NCBI GenBank assembly: GCA_977006965.1
Contig: OZ345358.1
Coordinates: forward strand, 868,001 to 932,000
DNA: 64,000 bases
Direction: 5' to 3'
Origin: Phymatolithon calcareum
Taxonomy: Eukaryota; Rhodophyta; Florideophyceae; Hapalidiales
The notes under the pieces were generated by a model that did no database searches, had not been told where the DNA came from, and was given only the letters and a program-made list of their open reading frames with translations. The position numbers and the translations under genes were made by a program. Within the stretch, counting starts at the first letter, position 1; every line of letters starts with the position of its first letter. Shown here in pieces: positions 1 through 10,444 of the stretch.

Positions 1-1021
1 CAGAAGAAAACTAGAAAAGCAGTTCATGACGCCAACTTGGAACCACTATCTCCATTGAGCGGAGCGCAAGAGAACACTTCTTGTGCCGCAATCGCATCTC
101 AAGCTCTATTGCGAAGCAATCATCCAGGAGGAGTGACCAGAGGATCCGATGCAAAAGCACTCGTGGAATATGCGGCAGGCCCGAGCTTTGCTCTTCCTAC
201 GGTCCAGCATTCTCGCATGCACCAAAAAGTAGACCCCGTGTCCGCTCACGCTTGCCTGTTGTGCAGATGCATGTGTCCAACGCTGAAATGGCGAGTCAAG
301 AGAACGCATTGAATCTTCTAGGATGTGTTACCGGGTTATTCTCCGCACAAGTCTCGGCGGGAAATGCTCCGGTCCCCACCATATCTTCGCCTCTGGCGCC
401 GTATCCTCACTTGCACAAATCAAAAACACCTCGTGTAGGCTCAGGTCTGCCAGCTAGCTTCACGCAAGACGCGCATCTTGAAATCCCACGAAATGTCCGC
501 GCTGCTCAACACGCTGCTTCGAGAAACTTTCCAAATGGACAGCGTAAAGATAACTTGGAACGAATGCCAACTCCCTTTCCACACGAAATCGCTGAAAATA
601 TATGGCTGAAGCTTTCCGTTATCAAAGCCAGGTACAGAACCCGACTTCGGCGAATGTTGCCGATAGCGCACACTATATTCAATAGACATCCGACACAGAA
701 AAAGGGTCAGCTTCTAATGCTTTTGAGAAGTTGTCTGCAATGTTTGGACTTAGAGCGAACCTGCAAGGTGCGAAAATTGACGCATTAGCTGCTCGGTACT
801 TTTACAGTGGTGAATACAACCCAGAAGAGAAAACTGAAAATAGAAACCTTTGCGAAAGTAAAACATTCTTTTCTTCTCCTCATATGATCTCTTCTAAAGT
901 CTGTACCTATTCCCCGTCGCAAAAGCACCAACCCACTCTCGCCTGTCTTCATTTCCATATGGGGATCAGCAACGCTGTTCATACACTGGCTTTACCTCGC
1001 ACGTACATCGAAAACTGCTAG
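1..1021 (+). other. Decayed or doubtful ORFs upstream of the Fanzor remnant
   Basis: No gene can be fixed here. One frame is open from the left edge to a stop at 310-312. A second frame is open up to 788, but its 5' end has only a TTG; its first ATG lies near 280. A third frame, from about 596 to 1021, reads like protein around 700-840 (an amphipathic stretch including FEKLSAMFGLRANL) but has an in-frame TAG just upstream. This looks like a broken coding sequence of unknown family. It could be the end of a neighbouring gene or cargo of the element that follows. No domain was recognised. Confidence 0.2.
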
Positions 1022-1210
1022 CCGATCAGTCTGAACTGCCTACTTTCACATCTCTAGATTTGCGCTGCGTCGCTCTATTCCGATCTATTTATTGTGCCCT
1101 ATGTCCCCTTTCTAAATACGTCCATCTATTCATCCGAAGATTGATACAGGAAACTGAGTCTCAATCATGGCTTTAGTGCTTATCTATCAATTCCAAATTT
1201 GATTTGATTG

Positions 1211-1286
1211 TGCTTCCTTGGGATATCGAAAATAGCTCCTCGCCGTACACAAGACGAGGGGCTATTTTCGAAAATCGAAGGAAACA
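1211..1286. repeat. Imperfect inverted repeat just 5' of the Fanzor remnant
   Basis: Two 32-base arms (1211-1242 and 1255-1286) are inverted copies of each other around a 12-base loop. The inner 16 bases (1227-1242 against 1255-1270) differ at one position; the outer part is weaker. It lies directly before the open frame of the Fanzor remnant and may be a transcript hairpin, an element end or an unrelated fold-back. Confidence 0.6.
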
Positions 1287-1300
1287 AATGTTTTTTTTAG

Positions 1301-4051
1301 AATCAATTTGCTGCAGCGGGTGGTACATTTAAACCTCTGTCGCCACTCGATGTTGCACCTCAGCACTGGCATACTCCCAAACCAACACCATCCCTCCTTC
1401 ATGGAGCTGTGAAACCAGCCCGCCGGCTTGCCGTCATGTTCGATGGGGCTGCTATCCCAAAGAAAGTCCGAGAAGAACTCAAGGAATTTGCAGCCAACCG
1501 GCGAATCGAAAGTTTCTCTTTCAAAGTCCGTAAGGTCACGACGTCTGTCGATGCGTGCATCAAGAATGGCGTCGAGAGGGACAAACTCTTGCACAAAATG
1601 CACACGAATGCCAAAGTGCTTGGACTGTTGAGGCATTCAGTGTCTGTTTTCCTAAACGTCCTCGTGGATGACCCTGCGGTCTCTTTTGCTGGATCAAGGA
1701 TTGTATTCAACGCCGGCGTATTACGGCACTTCTTCCTCCAGCTTGAGACATACAAGATTCGAGCTCTCAACGAACACAGTGACCCGCGTATTCTTGATCT
1801 GGACATCTACGCCGATGTCAAGAATCATTTGGTGAACTGCGTTCACAGACACCACGAAGACAAAGAACACGGGCTATCGCACGAGTGTTTGGAGAAATTT
1901 CGAGTCTGTATCAAGCGACCACTCGCTTTCCTCTCGCGCAACATGTCGGTAGCTAATATGCGGCATTTGGAAGACCAGTTTGATCAATTAGCAGTACGAC
2001 GTATTCAATGATTCATCGAACAGCGGTTCTGGAATGACCTCGGTCTAGGAAACTTCCACAAGATGACGAAGAAAGCATCCCAAGCTCTATTCAACGCCGC
2101 TATGGCCGGCACAGCCGATCGAGTGGCAGAAATCATTGGCAGGTTTTGCAACCGTGACGCAATCCTGGGCTGGAGAGAAGGTCTTCTCGGCATGATGCCT
2201 ATGTTCCGTGCCTGTTTTGGAGAATTCAGGGAATTAGGATCACCGACTTCAAAGCTCTGAGTATTGTGGCACTTCAGGTGTGAAGTAAGTCCTTTGTATG
2301 ACGAAACTTCGCGAGTGCGTTCCGAAGTGGACAATGCCCAGCTGCTTGTTGACTTCCCTAGCGTCCATGGGAAGTAGTACGAAAAGCAAAGGATCATCTC
2401 GCAGCGGAATAGGCTCAAGCAAGTTCCTGTTCCGCCGCGGTTCGATACTGGAAAGCAGATCACCGATCGAAAGGTCCAAGATCTGCAAGCCGTTGCAACA
2501 CACGCGAGAAAAAACTGTTCAACGAGAAGAAAATTCCCCAAAGCCGTTCACTTTACTCCCCTCCTATTCGTTGCAGCATTCATTTGTGCACTACGACAGC
2601 GAATCCGTACAAAAGCTCGCTCGCGGTGTCATTGGTGGAGACGAGTTGCTAAACGAGGAGAGTGACACTTGATGGACTCAACTCTTAGACTTCGACTCGA
2701 AGCGCAAGATCGATCGTTACCGACCGCCTTCTGAGAGGGCGAATGGCAAGAAGCGAAAAGTAATACAACGCAAGGGTTGAACAAGCTTCCGCGACATCGG
2801 AGGAAGAAGAAGAAGAGAAGGAAAACTTCTACGCCAGAAGAGATTTTTAAGTCAAGGAATTCCACTGTGTGTCCAACACTCCTGGATTCCCGACGACGTG
2901 AGGTATAACGAGGAGAAAAACAGGGAAAACGACGCTATTCCGTGGCTTGTGTGCAACATTTTCTCCAATGGTTTGCAAGTGAAAGTGTCGTTGGCGACGA
3001 CAACGAAGAAGGAGCATATGGAAGTCGCTCGCCCAAGAGATGAGAGCACAAGACAGCCTCGCAAGGAGCCTCTTTCGTCCGGTGTGCGTGAACTGCATCA
3101 AAAAGGGTACTACTCTATTCGGCGCCGTTTCGACATATCAAGGAATATGAGTGGTCTGTTTAAGAACGCTGTTAGCATTCCGGAGGATTTTCAAGGCAAA
3201 TACCACATAATTGGCCTCGATCCTGGTTAAGTCAAAATTCGGACTACGGTGAGGGCAGAAGTGGACCTATCGTTATGGACCAGAGAAGAAGTTAAAAATG
3301 CGATGAAGGAGAAGGACATGGAGCAATCAAGTACGTACGTTTCCCACAAGACGCAAAGTTCAAGTCGCTGGCGCGGGCGGCGGAGAAGAACGAGGTGGCT
3401 CGTCGCACCCAAAATGTGTCCTACCGGGCAGCGCTCGAGTAATTCTCGCAAGTGACGCTAAAGCGTGCAGGATCAAGCACGGCGTATGCCAACGTTGTTT
3501 ACGGTACGCTGGCGGTCCTGTGCCGCGAGCTGTTGTCCAGAAGCCGGCGTCGCCAGCGCTTTGCGAGATTCCGCGACAAATCGCGAAGCATCCAAGAAAT
3601 GACAAAGACTCTTGCCTTTGGAGCTGAAAATCAAGAGTTTCGAACTTCGCCGAGTCACGGTACGGCAAAGCAGAAACTGGAACAAGATTTGTACCGGAGG
3701 AAATGCGTGCTGTTTTTCGGTAATACGGAGTTTGGTCATGGGTCGCGCCGTCCTTGTCCGCGCAAGAGGCTTCTTCGTGCGCTCTCCCTTCTCTGTCCAG
3801 TCGTCCTGATCGACGAATTTCGAACCTCCATATGCTGCAAAGAGTGTGGAAACCCTCCGCGAAGCAATCACCGCTCCCGTGTGTTTCGTTGTACAAACAC
3901 CCCGACAGGCAAGAGCAATGGCTGTTCTATCGAATCTATTGACCAAGACACGAACGGAGCGGCCAATATTGCCACTGTTGGTTTCCATCCGCTTCTGGGA
4001 TTGCCCAGACGGCCCCATCTGAGCAGACCGTCACGCAGTTCTTACGCATAG
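1301..4051 (+). pseudogene. Fanzor (eukaryotic TnpB-like RNA-guided endonuclease), degenerate
   Basis: Remnant of a Fanzor, the eukaryotic relative of TnpB/Cas12 nucleases that uses an omega RNA guide. One frame is open from 1301 (first ATG 1436) to about 2840 and is broken only by stops at 2009-2011, 2258-2260, 2375-2377, 2663-2665 and 2732-2734. Coding then passes to the frame of 2853-3330, with TAA at 3228-3230, and back to the first frame from about 3330 to 4051, with TAA at 3440-3442. Seen motifs: RuvC-I HIIGLDPG with its Asp at 3219-3221; a central-domain FFGNTEFGHGSR block near 3715; VVLIDEFRTS, where the Glu at 3815-3817 matches the alternative catalytic glutamate known in Fanzors; a CxxC zinc-finger half (Cys129 and Cys132 of the last segment) followed by two more Cys; and RuvC-III QDTNGAANI with Asp at 3947-3949. 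The span equals about 915 codons, at the long end for Fanzors. It is not expressible as one protein, so it is called a fossil. The family call is strong; the subgroup (Fanzor1 or 2) is not resolved. Confidence 0.82.
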
Positions 4052-5180
4052 GCTGCTTGTCTCTTCATTTCTAGATTCTTTGAACTTACACTCATTTCTC
4101 TTTATACTCCTATCGAGGGCCGCACACGCGCGAAAATAGAGAGCATGGCCAGTATGTACCGCATCTTGCAATATTGTCCACAAAAGAAGGAAGTTAGAAG
4201 CATAAACTCTTCATCATGACTCATGGGCGCGCAGCTAACAGGGCAGTCAAGGCGCGTAGCGACTGTGTCCAAATATGGGATCTGGGATTTGTCAGTGCAG
4301 TTTCCGAGCAAGCGAGAATCAACAGGAGGCGAGATTTCGAAAGCGTAGTCCCTCCCTAGCTCTGTGCAATCGCTTATTGTGTTTAGAAACAGTACAAAAC
4401 GTGATTCCAGCCTCACCACCTGGGAGAGGTCGAGCAGCCAGAGACACCATACTAACTATGTAATGATCCGGTAGCCTCAATAGCCCTTTAAGAAGCAAGG
4501 TGGCGAACATTGGCTGAGTAGTTAACTTGTTGCACGACTCATCTACAGTCCCTTTCATCTCCTTTCGTACACCTGTACCATTATCGACGGCCCAAGGTCA
4601 CCGCCTGCCGGCGACGCCGATACCGCCCTTTGTACTTCAATTTCCTTCTTATCGTTCATCCTTTATTCACTCCGAATCACTGCAACGGGCGGCCCCGCTA
4701 TTACGCGACATGTCCTGAGGGACATATACTTGAGTTTTCGTGTCGGTATGAAAATATTGAAACCGGAAGAAAAATTGGCATATTTCGGTGCGACGCGATT
4801 CGGAGATACAGCACACGCTGTCCCTAGTTGAAAAAGGGACCCCAGATGGAAACATGATCCACAAGGTTGTGCCACGCGGAGTCTGCTGTATGCGGATTAG
4901 TAGACGTGAGCGTGCACATACGACTTCATTTTAGTCTGCTGCATTACAAATGCGTTCAAAAACTCCCTGGGTACGGGCATATACCCGGACAATGGGAGAT
5001 TCAGCGTATTCGTTGATTTCTCACGGTAGGCTTGTCGCAACTGCGAGGGGTAGAGATTTCTTGATTCCAACTTGGCCGAGTTTCTTGTAATGCAGAAACT
5101 AGCTGAGACTATAGTGCAGCCTGACACGTATAAGTTATCGCCTGAAACTTGAGGGACAAGCCATGATGAGGAATCACGAG
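4052..5180. other. Anonymous DNA, no gene seen
   Basis: Only short open frames without recognisable domains occur here. A 16-base palindrome at 4710-4725 (ATGTCCTGAGGGACAT) recurs with one change at 11228-11243, so both are probably scraps of one repeat family. Confidence 0.5.
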
Positions 5181-5191
5181 GAAAGTCACAA

Positions 5192-5229
5192 GGGCGTGAT
5201 TTTGGTCCCGAGGGACCGAAATCACGCCC
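5192..5229. repeat. Tight hairpin repeat with 18-bp arms
   Basis: Arms 5192-5209 and 5212-5229 are inverted copies with one mismatch and a two-base loop. The core (GGTCCC/GGGACC) resembles the small palindromes at 4710 and 11228. No gene overlaps it convincingly. Confidence 0.7.
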
Positions 5230-5346
5230 GCGGGACTACCGAGTGGTTTCGAATCATGGCCGGTCCCGAAAGTTTCATGTGATAACCGGCTTATCAGCCC
5301 TGTTTTGAGGTAGTAGACGTCCCCTTTTCGTTTCGGACAACGGAGT

Positions 5347-5473
5347 GACATGGGATATGTCACCCGGCCGGAATTTGGGGAATAATTTGAATGCTTTTTA
5401 CTCCGGCGGGAGACATGGGATATGTCAACCGCCGGGCTAAAAAGTACTTTTTCGTGATCAAATTATTCCCCAA
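5347..5473. repeat. Fold-back element with nested palindromes
   Basis: Outer arms 5375-5390 and 5458-5473 are perfect 16-base inverted copies. Inside them, CCGGCGG (5403-5409) faces CCGCCGG (5429-5435), and the centre is the small palindrome GACATGGGATATGTCA (5412-5427). The same 16 bases also occur directly at 5347-5362, just outside the left arm. It resembles a small fold-back or MITE-type element. Confidence 0.6.
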
Positions 5474-5526
5474 GATGATGACATTTCGGGCCATTCTAGA
5501 TCCCTACTGGAGCTTTTCGGGGGCTA

Positions 5527-5745
5527 TATGTTGATTTATTTTAAAAGCTCCCGAAACCTCAATTTGATTAACAGGGCAGCTTCTCGCTGTCTTCCACATT
5601 CATCTCTCTACTAGTCTCCTAACATCTCCTTAATCCGAATTTCTCTCCCTGCTAGGGCTCGAGTGAGTCGTTCGCATTCATATTCTGTTTCTTAGTCCAT
5701 CTTCATGCACAGTAGTGTGCGTTGGAGCACAACGAGGAGCTTTTC
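5527..5745 (-). mobile_element. LINE family B, 5'-truncated 3' end
   Basis: On the minus strand this matches the 3' terminal part of the LINE at 37321-39833: the last coding stretch, then the tail that reads GGGAGCT followed by an A/T-rich end. Similar solo 3' ends recur across the window, as expected for target-primed reverse transcription that aborts early. Confidence 0.6.
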
Positions 5746-6523
5746 GGGGCATAATCGGCCCAGCACGGCTTCAAAACAGGGTGATAAATCTGCTGAATGT
5801 TTCGATTCGCTGTGTTTGCGTAAACGTGGAGTGTCGTTATTGGCTCTCAAGGTGTCGTTTGAGCTCTCGAGTAACGCCATATTATCAGTTGAGAGTTAGT
5901 AAAGCAAGCGTGGTTCGGATTCAGTTAGCTTTAGATCAGTGCCGGTTCACGATAAGAAAGCAAACTTGTTTTCTCCCCATATATGGCCAGCCATTGGTGA
6001 CTTTGCTTTCAACAGTGAGCAATTGCTTGGGTGTTTGCCATGTTGACTTTTTCGAGATGTGACCGGTCACTGTGAGGGAATTGTATGCTTGAAGGTGAAC
6101 GAGAACGCATCGTGCGTGGTGCGCACAAGCATACTTAACGTTCCATGTCTGTCAAACATTTCTTCTCGTCCCTTGCATGTCTTTCGCTCGAATCGTGTCT
6201 TCTAACTGTGACAGCGAAAACTGGTCAAGTGCTCTTTTTGCGAAAGTCGTTTAATGAAAAGCTCGTCTCGTGATATTCCAGTCTTGATGTCTTCGCTTGC
6301 ATCTTCTCAAAGCTGATGGTGGTAAGTCGAGATGCCCTGAGAGTGAAGAACTCTCGGTCCTCTCATTTTTCTGCAAGCGGAAGCCCGAAAAATACTTAAA
6401 AAATTTCGTGCTGCCTGGCGAAAAATCACAATATGAAATACATGCAACCCAGAAAAGCTACAGCAGTTGCGTTTTTGATTCTCACTGAAGCAGTGGTAGA
6501 ATGCCAATGCTTGTGGAACGGTG

Positions 6524-6576
6524 CCAAGGGATATGTGATGTTTTGCTTCTAAAATAAAACATCAATTATCCCTTGG
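6524..6576. repeat. Inverted repeat, 21-bp arms
   Basis: Arms 6524-6544 and 6556-6576 are inverted copies with two mismatches and an 11-base loop. It directly abuts the LINE B fragment that begins near 6580. Confidence 0.65.
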
Positions 6577-6579
6577 CGC

Positions 6580-6836
6580 TCCCCAAAACCTCAATTTGAA
6601 TAGCAGGGCTGATTCTCACTGGCTCCCCTGTCGGTCACGCTCTACTCTTCGAAATCTCCTTCATTAGAATTTCTAGTCCCGTAAGGGCCAGAGTGAGTAT
6701 TTTGCATTCGCAATCAGTCTCCTGGTCCATTTCCATGGCTTGCAGTGCTTGCGCCACAGCGGGGCTCTGTTGAAAATCACTCTTAGGCACCTCAGGCGCG
6801 TGGTTCTGCCTCTTATATGTACCACGCCTGGTAGCT
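6580..6836 (-). mobile_element. LINE family B, truncated 3' end with internal deletion
   Basis: The minus strand encodes the signature block FNRAPLWRK seen near the end of family B ORF2 (compare 39540-39570), preceded by LPGVVHIRGRTTRLRC. About 60 bases of the usual sequence between the signature and the tail appear to be missing. It is 5'-truncated and inert. Confidence 0.6.
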
Positions 6837-9370
6837 TGCGATGTATCCAGACAGCTACAGTGCGCACTCCGTGGAGCGCAAGGCTGACGGATTCCACCCT
6901 ATATGGCGGATGATACTCGACGCCAGGTTTGAGCAACGACTAAATTGAAAATCCATCCATGTATCAGTTGGCCAGAGGTTGAAAGCTATATTGAGAGGTA
7001 GCGCACATTCCAGATCTTCACGGAATGACAATTGAGCGAGGGGATTGCCGTGTTTTTGGTAATGGTGCTGCTATATTTGAAGGACTTGCCCTTCCCGAGA
7101 TGTTGAGAAGTGCATCGTAGCAATCAGATCATCTGCTGATCTCTTAGCACTGCTACTATACGTCAGCAACTGGATGACGATACTCGAAACACAAAGATAA
7201 AGATACTCTGCAGTTCGAACTTTGGTGCCAAGCCATAACAACTCGTTTTATTGGTGCCCTCATACCAGTTCTGAGCAACGAGTAGTTTTTATCGAATACT
7301 ATTGCGACCGTTCCAAGACTGTTTTTGCGCTAAAAACGCGAAGAGGTGCGGCTGAATCTCGTGAACTAAAGGCCCCTGTCGAAAACGTATCAAGCTTATA
7401 ACGAGAGCCTGGCACATGAAGGTGCTGATTAGCAAATGCCATCGGAAGAGGGGGAACTATATCGATGCCATATTAGTGGCATCTATAATCTGAATTACGA
7501 CGGTTGACAACCACGGGTGTGAGCTTACGGACGTTCACGAGAATGACCTTCTCTCGAGTATCCGCAGAAATCGCAATGGTGAGCTCGCTTTGAAGGCTCG
7601 TACAGACGAGGTCATATTTAAAGTCGAAACTTTCTTTCATGCCAAGTGTTTGCAACATTTGGCGGATCCTGTGCAACCCGGTTGTCCGAAAGTAATTGAA
7701 GTCTTTGGAATGTCGACAAAATCATTGTGAGGGATATGTTCGTGCCCTATTTGCGGGACAGTATAGTGTTAGTTTGTGTCCCCTTTCCGCGTGAGGAGCC
7801 AAAGCTCGGTTGCACTCCCACTGAGGCCGCGCCCTCGCTCACATCCGATAGAGAAAAAAAGCTACCGCTCATTTTTGAAGACACCAGACCACCTTTCCAA
7901 GGTGGCAGCGTGCCAATTGACCATGCACGATGGGCTCTGTGGCAGATACAGTCGTGCAATTTAATGCATGTTCCGTTCCGTAAAGCTCGACTCCGAGAGT
8001 TTTAAAGTACTCGGGTGGACAACAAGGAGTGTGCACCTCGGCAGATGCCTTATTCATTCATTTTGCCTGTTCTCTTAGTGGGGTTGGCAACGATATAAGG
8101 GCCTAAGTTTCATCCATTCTATCCTATCGTCATAGAGTTTGACTGCGGCTTTCACGTCTAGTACAGGTACGTCACCATATATTGATTCTGGCGTTGGTTT
8201 GACGCACGGCAGGTGCTTAGGCAGACACGTAGGTGATAATAGGGTGCTTGGGGTGTTGAAGCATTATAGTGGTACTGGAAAACTGAATGCTTTAGCAAGA
8301 GAGTTACGGAATATGTCGAAATTATCCACCGCTTGTTATAGATCCACTCTTCCAGTGCTAGATCTTCCCTTCACACCTCTCTTAGAACATTGCGAGGGCA
8401 AAACATTGTCACCGACGCTTCAAACAGAAGGTGCAAGGGGAGGCATGCAGTAAGATTAACAAGAGAAAGAATTTTCTTCTAATTCTAGGTAGAAAAGGAT
8501 CTAAAATGAATGATGGTTGAGGCTGCCATACGGTTACGAAAATGGGACACCTTGCGCGCTTTTCAATAGACCTGCAATTGACAGTGCATGTCAAAAAAGT
8601 GGGGACGCAGGGATGTTGTTTTAAACTATGGGCACACAGTGCGGGTGGAATCGCCCAGTACTGGCGAGCGGTAGGCAGAGAAGAATCATGCTTTAAATTA
8701 GCTGGCAGGAATAAAGACCTGCCGTAATCTAGTAGAAGATAAGTAACAAAATAAAGCACTGCTTTGCGGGCCTCTTTCAGGTGAGCAAATTCGCACACAC
8801 ACACACACAGTTCTGCGTCTCTGATTTTGGAACGCAACACTTCTTCACACACTGCGTTTCGTTGGAAAAAAAACCTGAATACTGTACGACAGAGACATCC
8901 GCTACAATTTCCAAACCGATACCGGTCACCAGTACGTTCAGATCCAGAGCAGCAGCCTTCACGCTCTTGAGTCACGAAAACTTGCACCAAAGCGCGTTAG
9001 CGGATCGTCATACAATTAATCTGAAATATAATCTTTTTTCATGCCTGAAATATCTCCGTAACCGATCTGCAGTGTGCCACCAGATACTATCCCTTGGCTT
9101 CCGATTGGCCGTTGCTAGTTCTGATATCGTTCCACATCCTAAAACCGAATATAATCCGACAGTTTGGCGGATTCTAATTGGTCGTTCTCCCCTCTCGTTC
9201 CACAGTTCCACTACCGCTTACGATACATGACCGTGGAATCGACGTTCTCGGATCACAATCTTTGTCCAATAGGAAAGCACAATTAACTATATTTTTGGAT
9301 CACAATAAACAAATGCTGGCCGAGTGTCGTCAGCTCATGTGACTGTGCAGTGATGGAATTAGTCAGCACC
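6837..9370. other. Anonymous DNA with short ORFs, no supported gene
   Basis: Several 60-100 codon frames occur on both strands and a 193-codon minus frame at 8409-8990, but none shows a family motif or a convincing start. A segment at 8165-8210 (GATTCTGGCGTTGGTTTGAC and flanks) recurs at about 16665-16710, marking a dispersed repeat. A short CA run lies near 8795-8810. Confidence 0.4.
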
Positions 9371-9527
9371 TGTGGGTTCGATGCTACAACTGCCGAATCT
9401 CGACTGCATAAAATGCGACACGTTCCTCTTCACATCGACTGCACTCTCTCAACGACCGTCATCACTCGTCTTCCCTCGCGATAAAGCTGACGTTCGCGCC
9501 CGATCCTCTCGAAAATCCGAAACTACC

Positions 9528-10211
9528 ATGGTGTACTACTCCCCGTCTTCCTACCTCCGACAAGCGCATCTCCCGCACACCCTCGGCATTACCACTAACC
9601 CTACAATCTGCAAGCGACGTCAATTCATGTCGTCCTGGCCGTCCGTCGACCCTGTGGTCCGTCCCTCTGCCCGCTCCCTGTCAAAACATGTGAAAGCGCC
9701 GGACATTCTGATCGAGCTTGCCGAATTGCAACGACTCTCGAGTTCACCCACCGTCCAAAACGCCGTGCATCAACAACCTGCAAAAGACGCGCATTATCCC
9801 TTCGCCCTGACGCGCAAGTCGCGAACAAAACCGCGCTCCTCCGTCTGCGTGTGGTGCGTAGCGCAAGAATTACTCTCTCGCTCGGATTGTCCAGCGCTGC
9901 AAGTGCGCGCCTCGGGACACGACGCCGACTGGGAGCGTTGGTTGCGCGACATGAGTTACGCCGGCATGTGGGACGCACTTGTGCAGAACGTGAGTCCGAT
10001 GAGCGCTATTCGGAACGTCGACCCGGGGGTCGACCTTGTACAGTTCTGCCGAGACCTGGCGGGATCGTTGCTGGAATGCTTGTTGCGCAAACTGCGCGGG
10101 ACTGATGTGCTGCATCGCGACTTAATGGCGCAAGTGAGGTCCGCGAAGTATCATAAAGTTCCGCGCGTGTCGTCCTTGATTGAAGAGGCTTATTCTGTAT
10201 TCGATCGATGA
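9528..10211 (+). CDS. Protein of unknown function, 227 residues
   Basis: Single-exon frame with a good eukaryotic start context (ACCATGG at 9525-9531) ending at TGA 10209-10211. An in-frame ATG at 9381 would add 49 residues but has a weaker context. The frame stands out from the flanks by higher GC and by lacking repeats. The protein is basic in its first half, with Ser/Arg/Pro-rich stretches. It ends in a helical, Leu- and Trp-containing part (WERWLRDMSYAGMWDALVQN and after) that reads like a folded domain. I do not recognise the family, and there is no signal peptide or membrane segment. The last 62 codons are duplicated in tandem downstream, which leaves this gene intact. It is probably lineage-specific. 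Confidence 0.55.
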   Translation: MVYYSPSSYLRQAHLPHTLGITTNPTICKRRQFMSSWPSVDPVVRPSARSLSKHVKAPDILIELAELQRLSSSPTVQNAVHQQPAKDAHYPFALTRKSRTKPRSSVCVWCVAQELLSRSDCPALQVRASGHDADWERWLRDMSYAGMWDALVQNVSPMSAIRNVDPGVDLVQFCRDLAGSLLECLLRKLRGTDVLHRDLMAQVRSAKYHKVPRVSSLIEEAYSVFDR

Positions 10212-10444
10212 CAGGGTTAGCAACATTGGTTACTAGGGGTCGACCTTGTACAGTTCTGCCGTGACCTGGCGGGATCGTTGCTGGAATGCGTGTTGCGCAA
10301 ACTGCGCGGGACTGATGTGCTGCCGCGACTTAATGGCGCAAGTGAGGTCCGCGAAGTATCATAAAGTTCCGCGCGTGTCGTCGATGATTGAAGAGGCTTA
10401 TTCTGTATTCGATCGATGACAGGGTTAGCAACATTGGTTACTAG
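10026..10444 (+). repeat. Tandem duplication, period 210 bp, of the gene 3' end
   Basis: Copy 1 (10026-10235) covers the last 62 codons and the 3' flank of the gene at 9528-10211. Copy 2 (10236-10444) follows directly. The copies differ by a few substitutions and by a 2-base loss in copy 2 (CTGCATCGCGAC against CTGCCGCGAC), which shifts its frame. The high identity points to a recent event. Confidence 0.9.
10236..10418 (+). pseudogene. Truncated second copy of the unknown gene's C-terminus
   Basis: Duplicate of the last 61 or so codons of the 9528-10211 gene, lacking a start and carrying a 2-base deletion near 10324. It cannot encode the original C-terminus. Confidence 0.75.

Noticed and set aside
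81-788. 235-codon plus-strand open frame
   Set aside because: It begins with TTG, its first ATG lies near 280, and no domain was recognised. The adjoining frame at 596-1021 competes with it.
2275-2295. Introns explaining the stops in the Fanzor frame
   Set aside because: The AAGTAAGT word near 2283 is not a proper donor in context, and most stops have no flanking GT-AG pair. Point-mutation decay explains them better.
8409-8990. 193-codon minus frame
   Set aside because: No family signature, and composition like the surrounding non-coding DNA.
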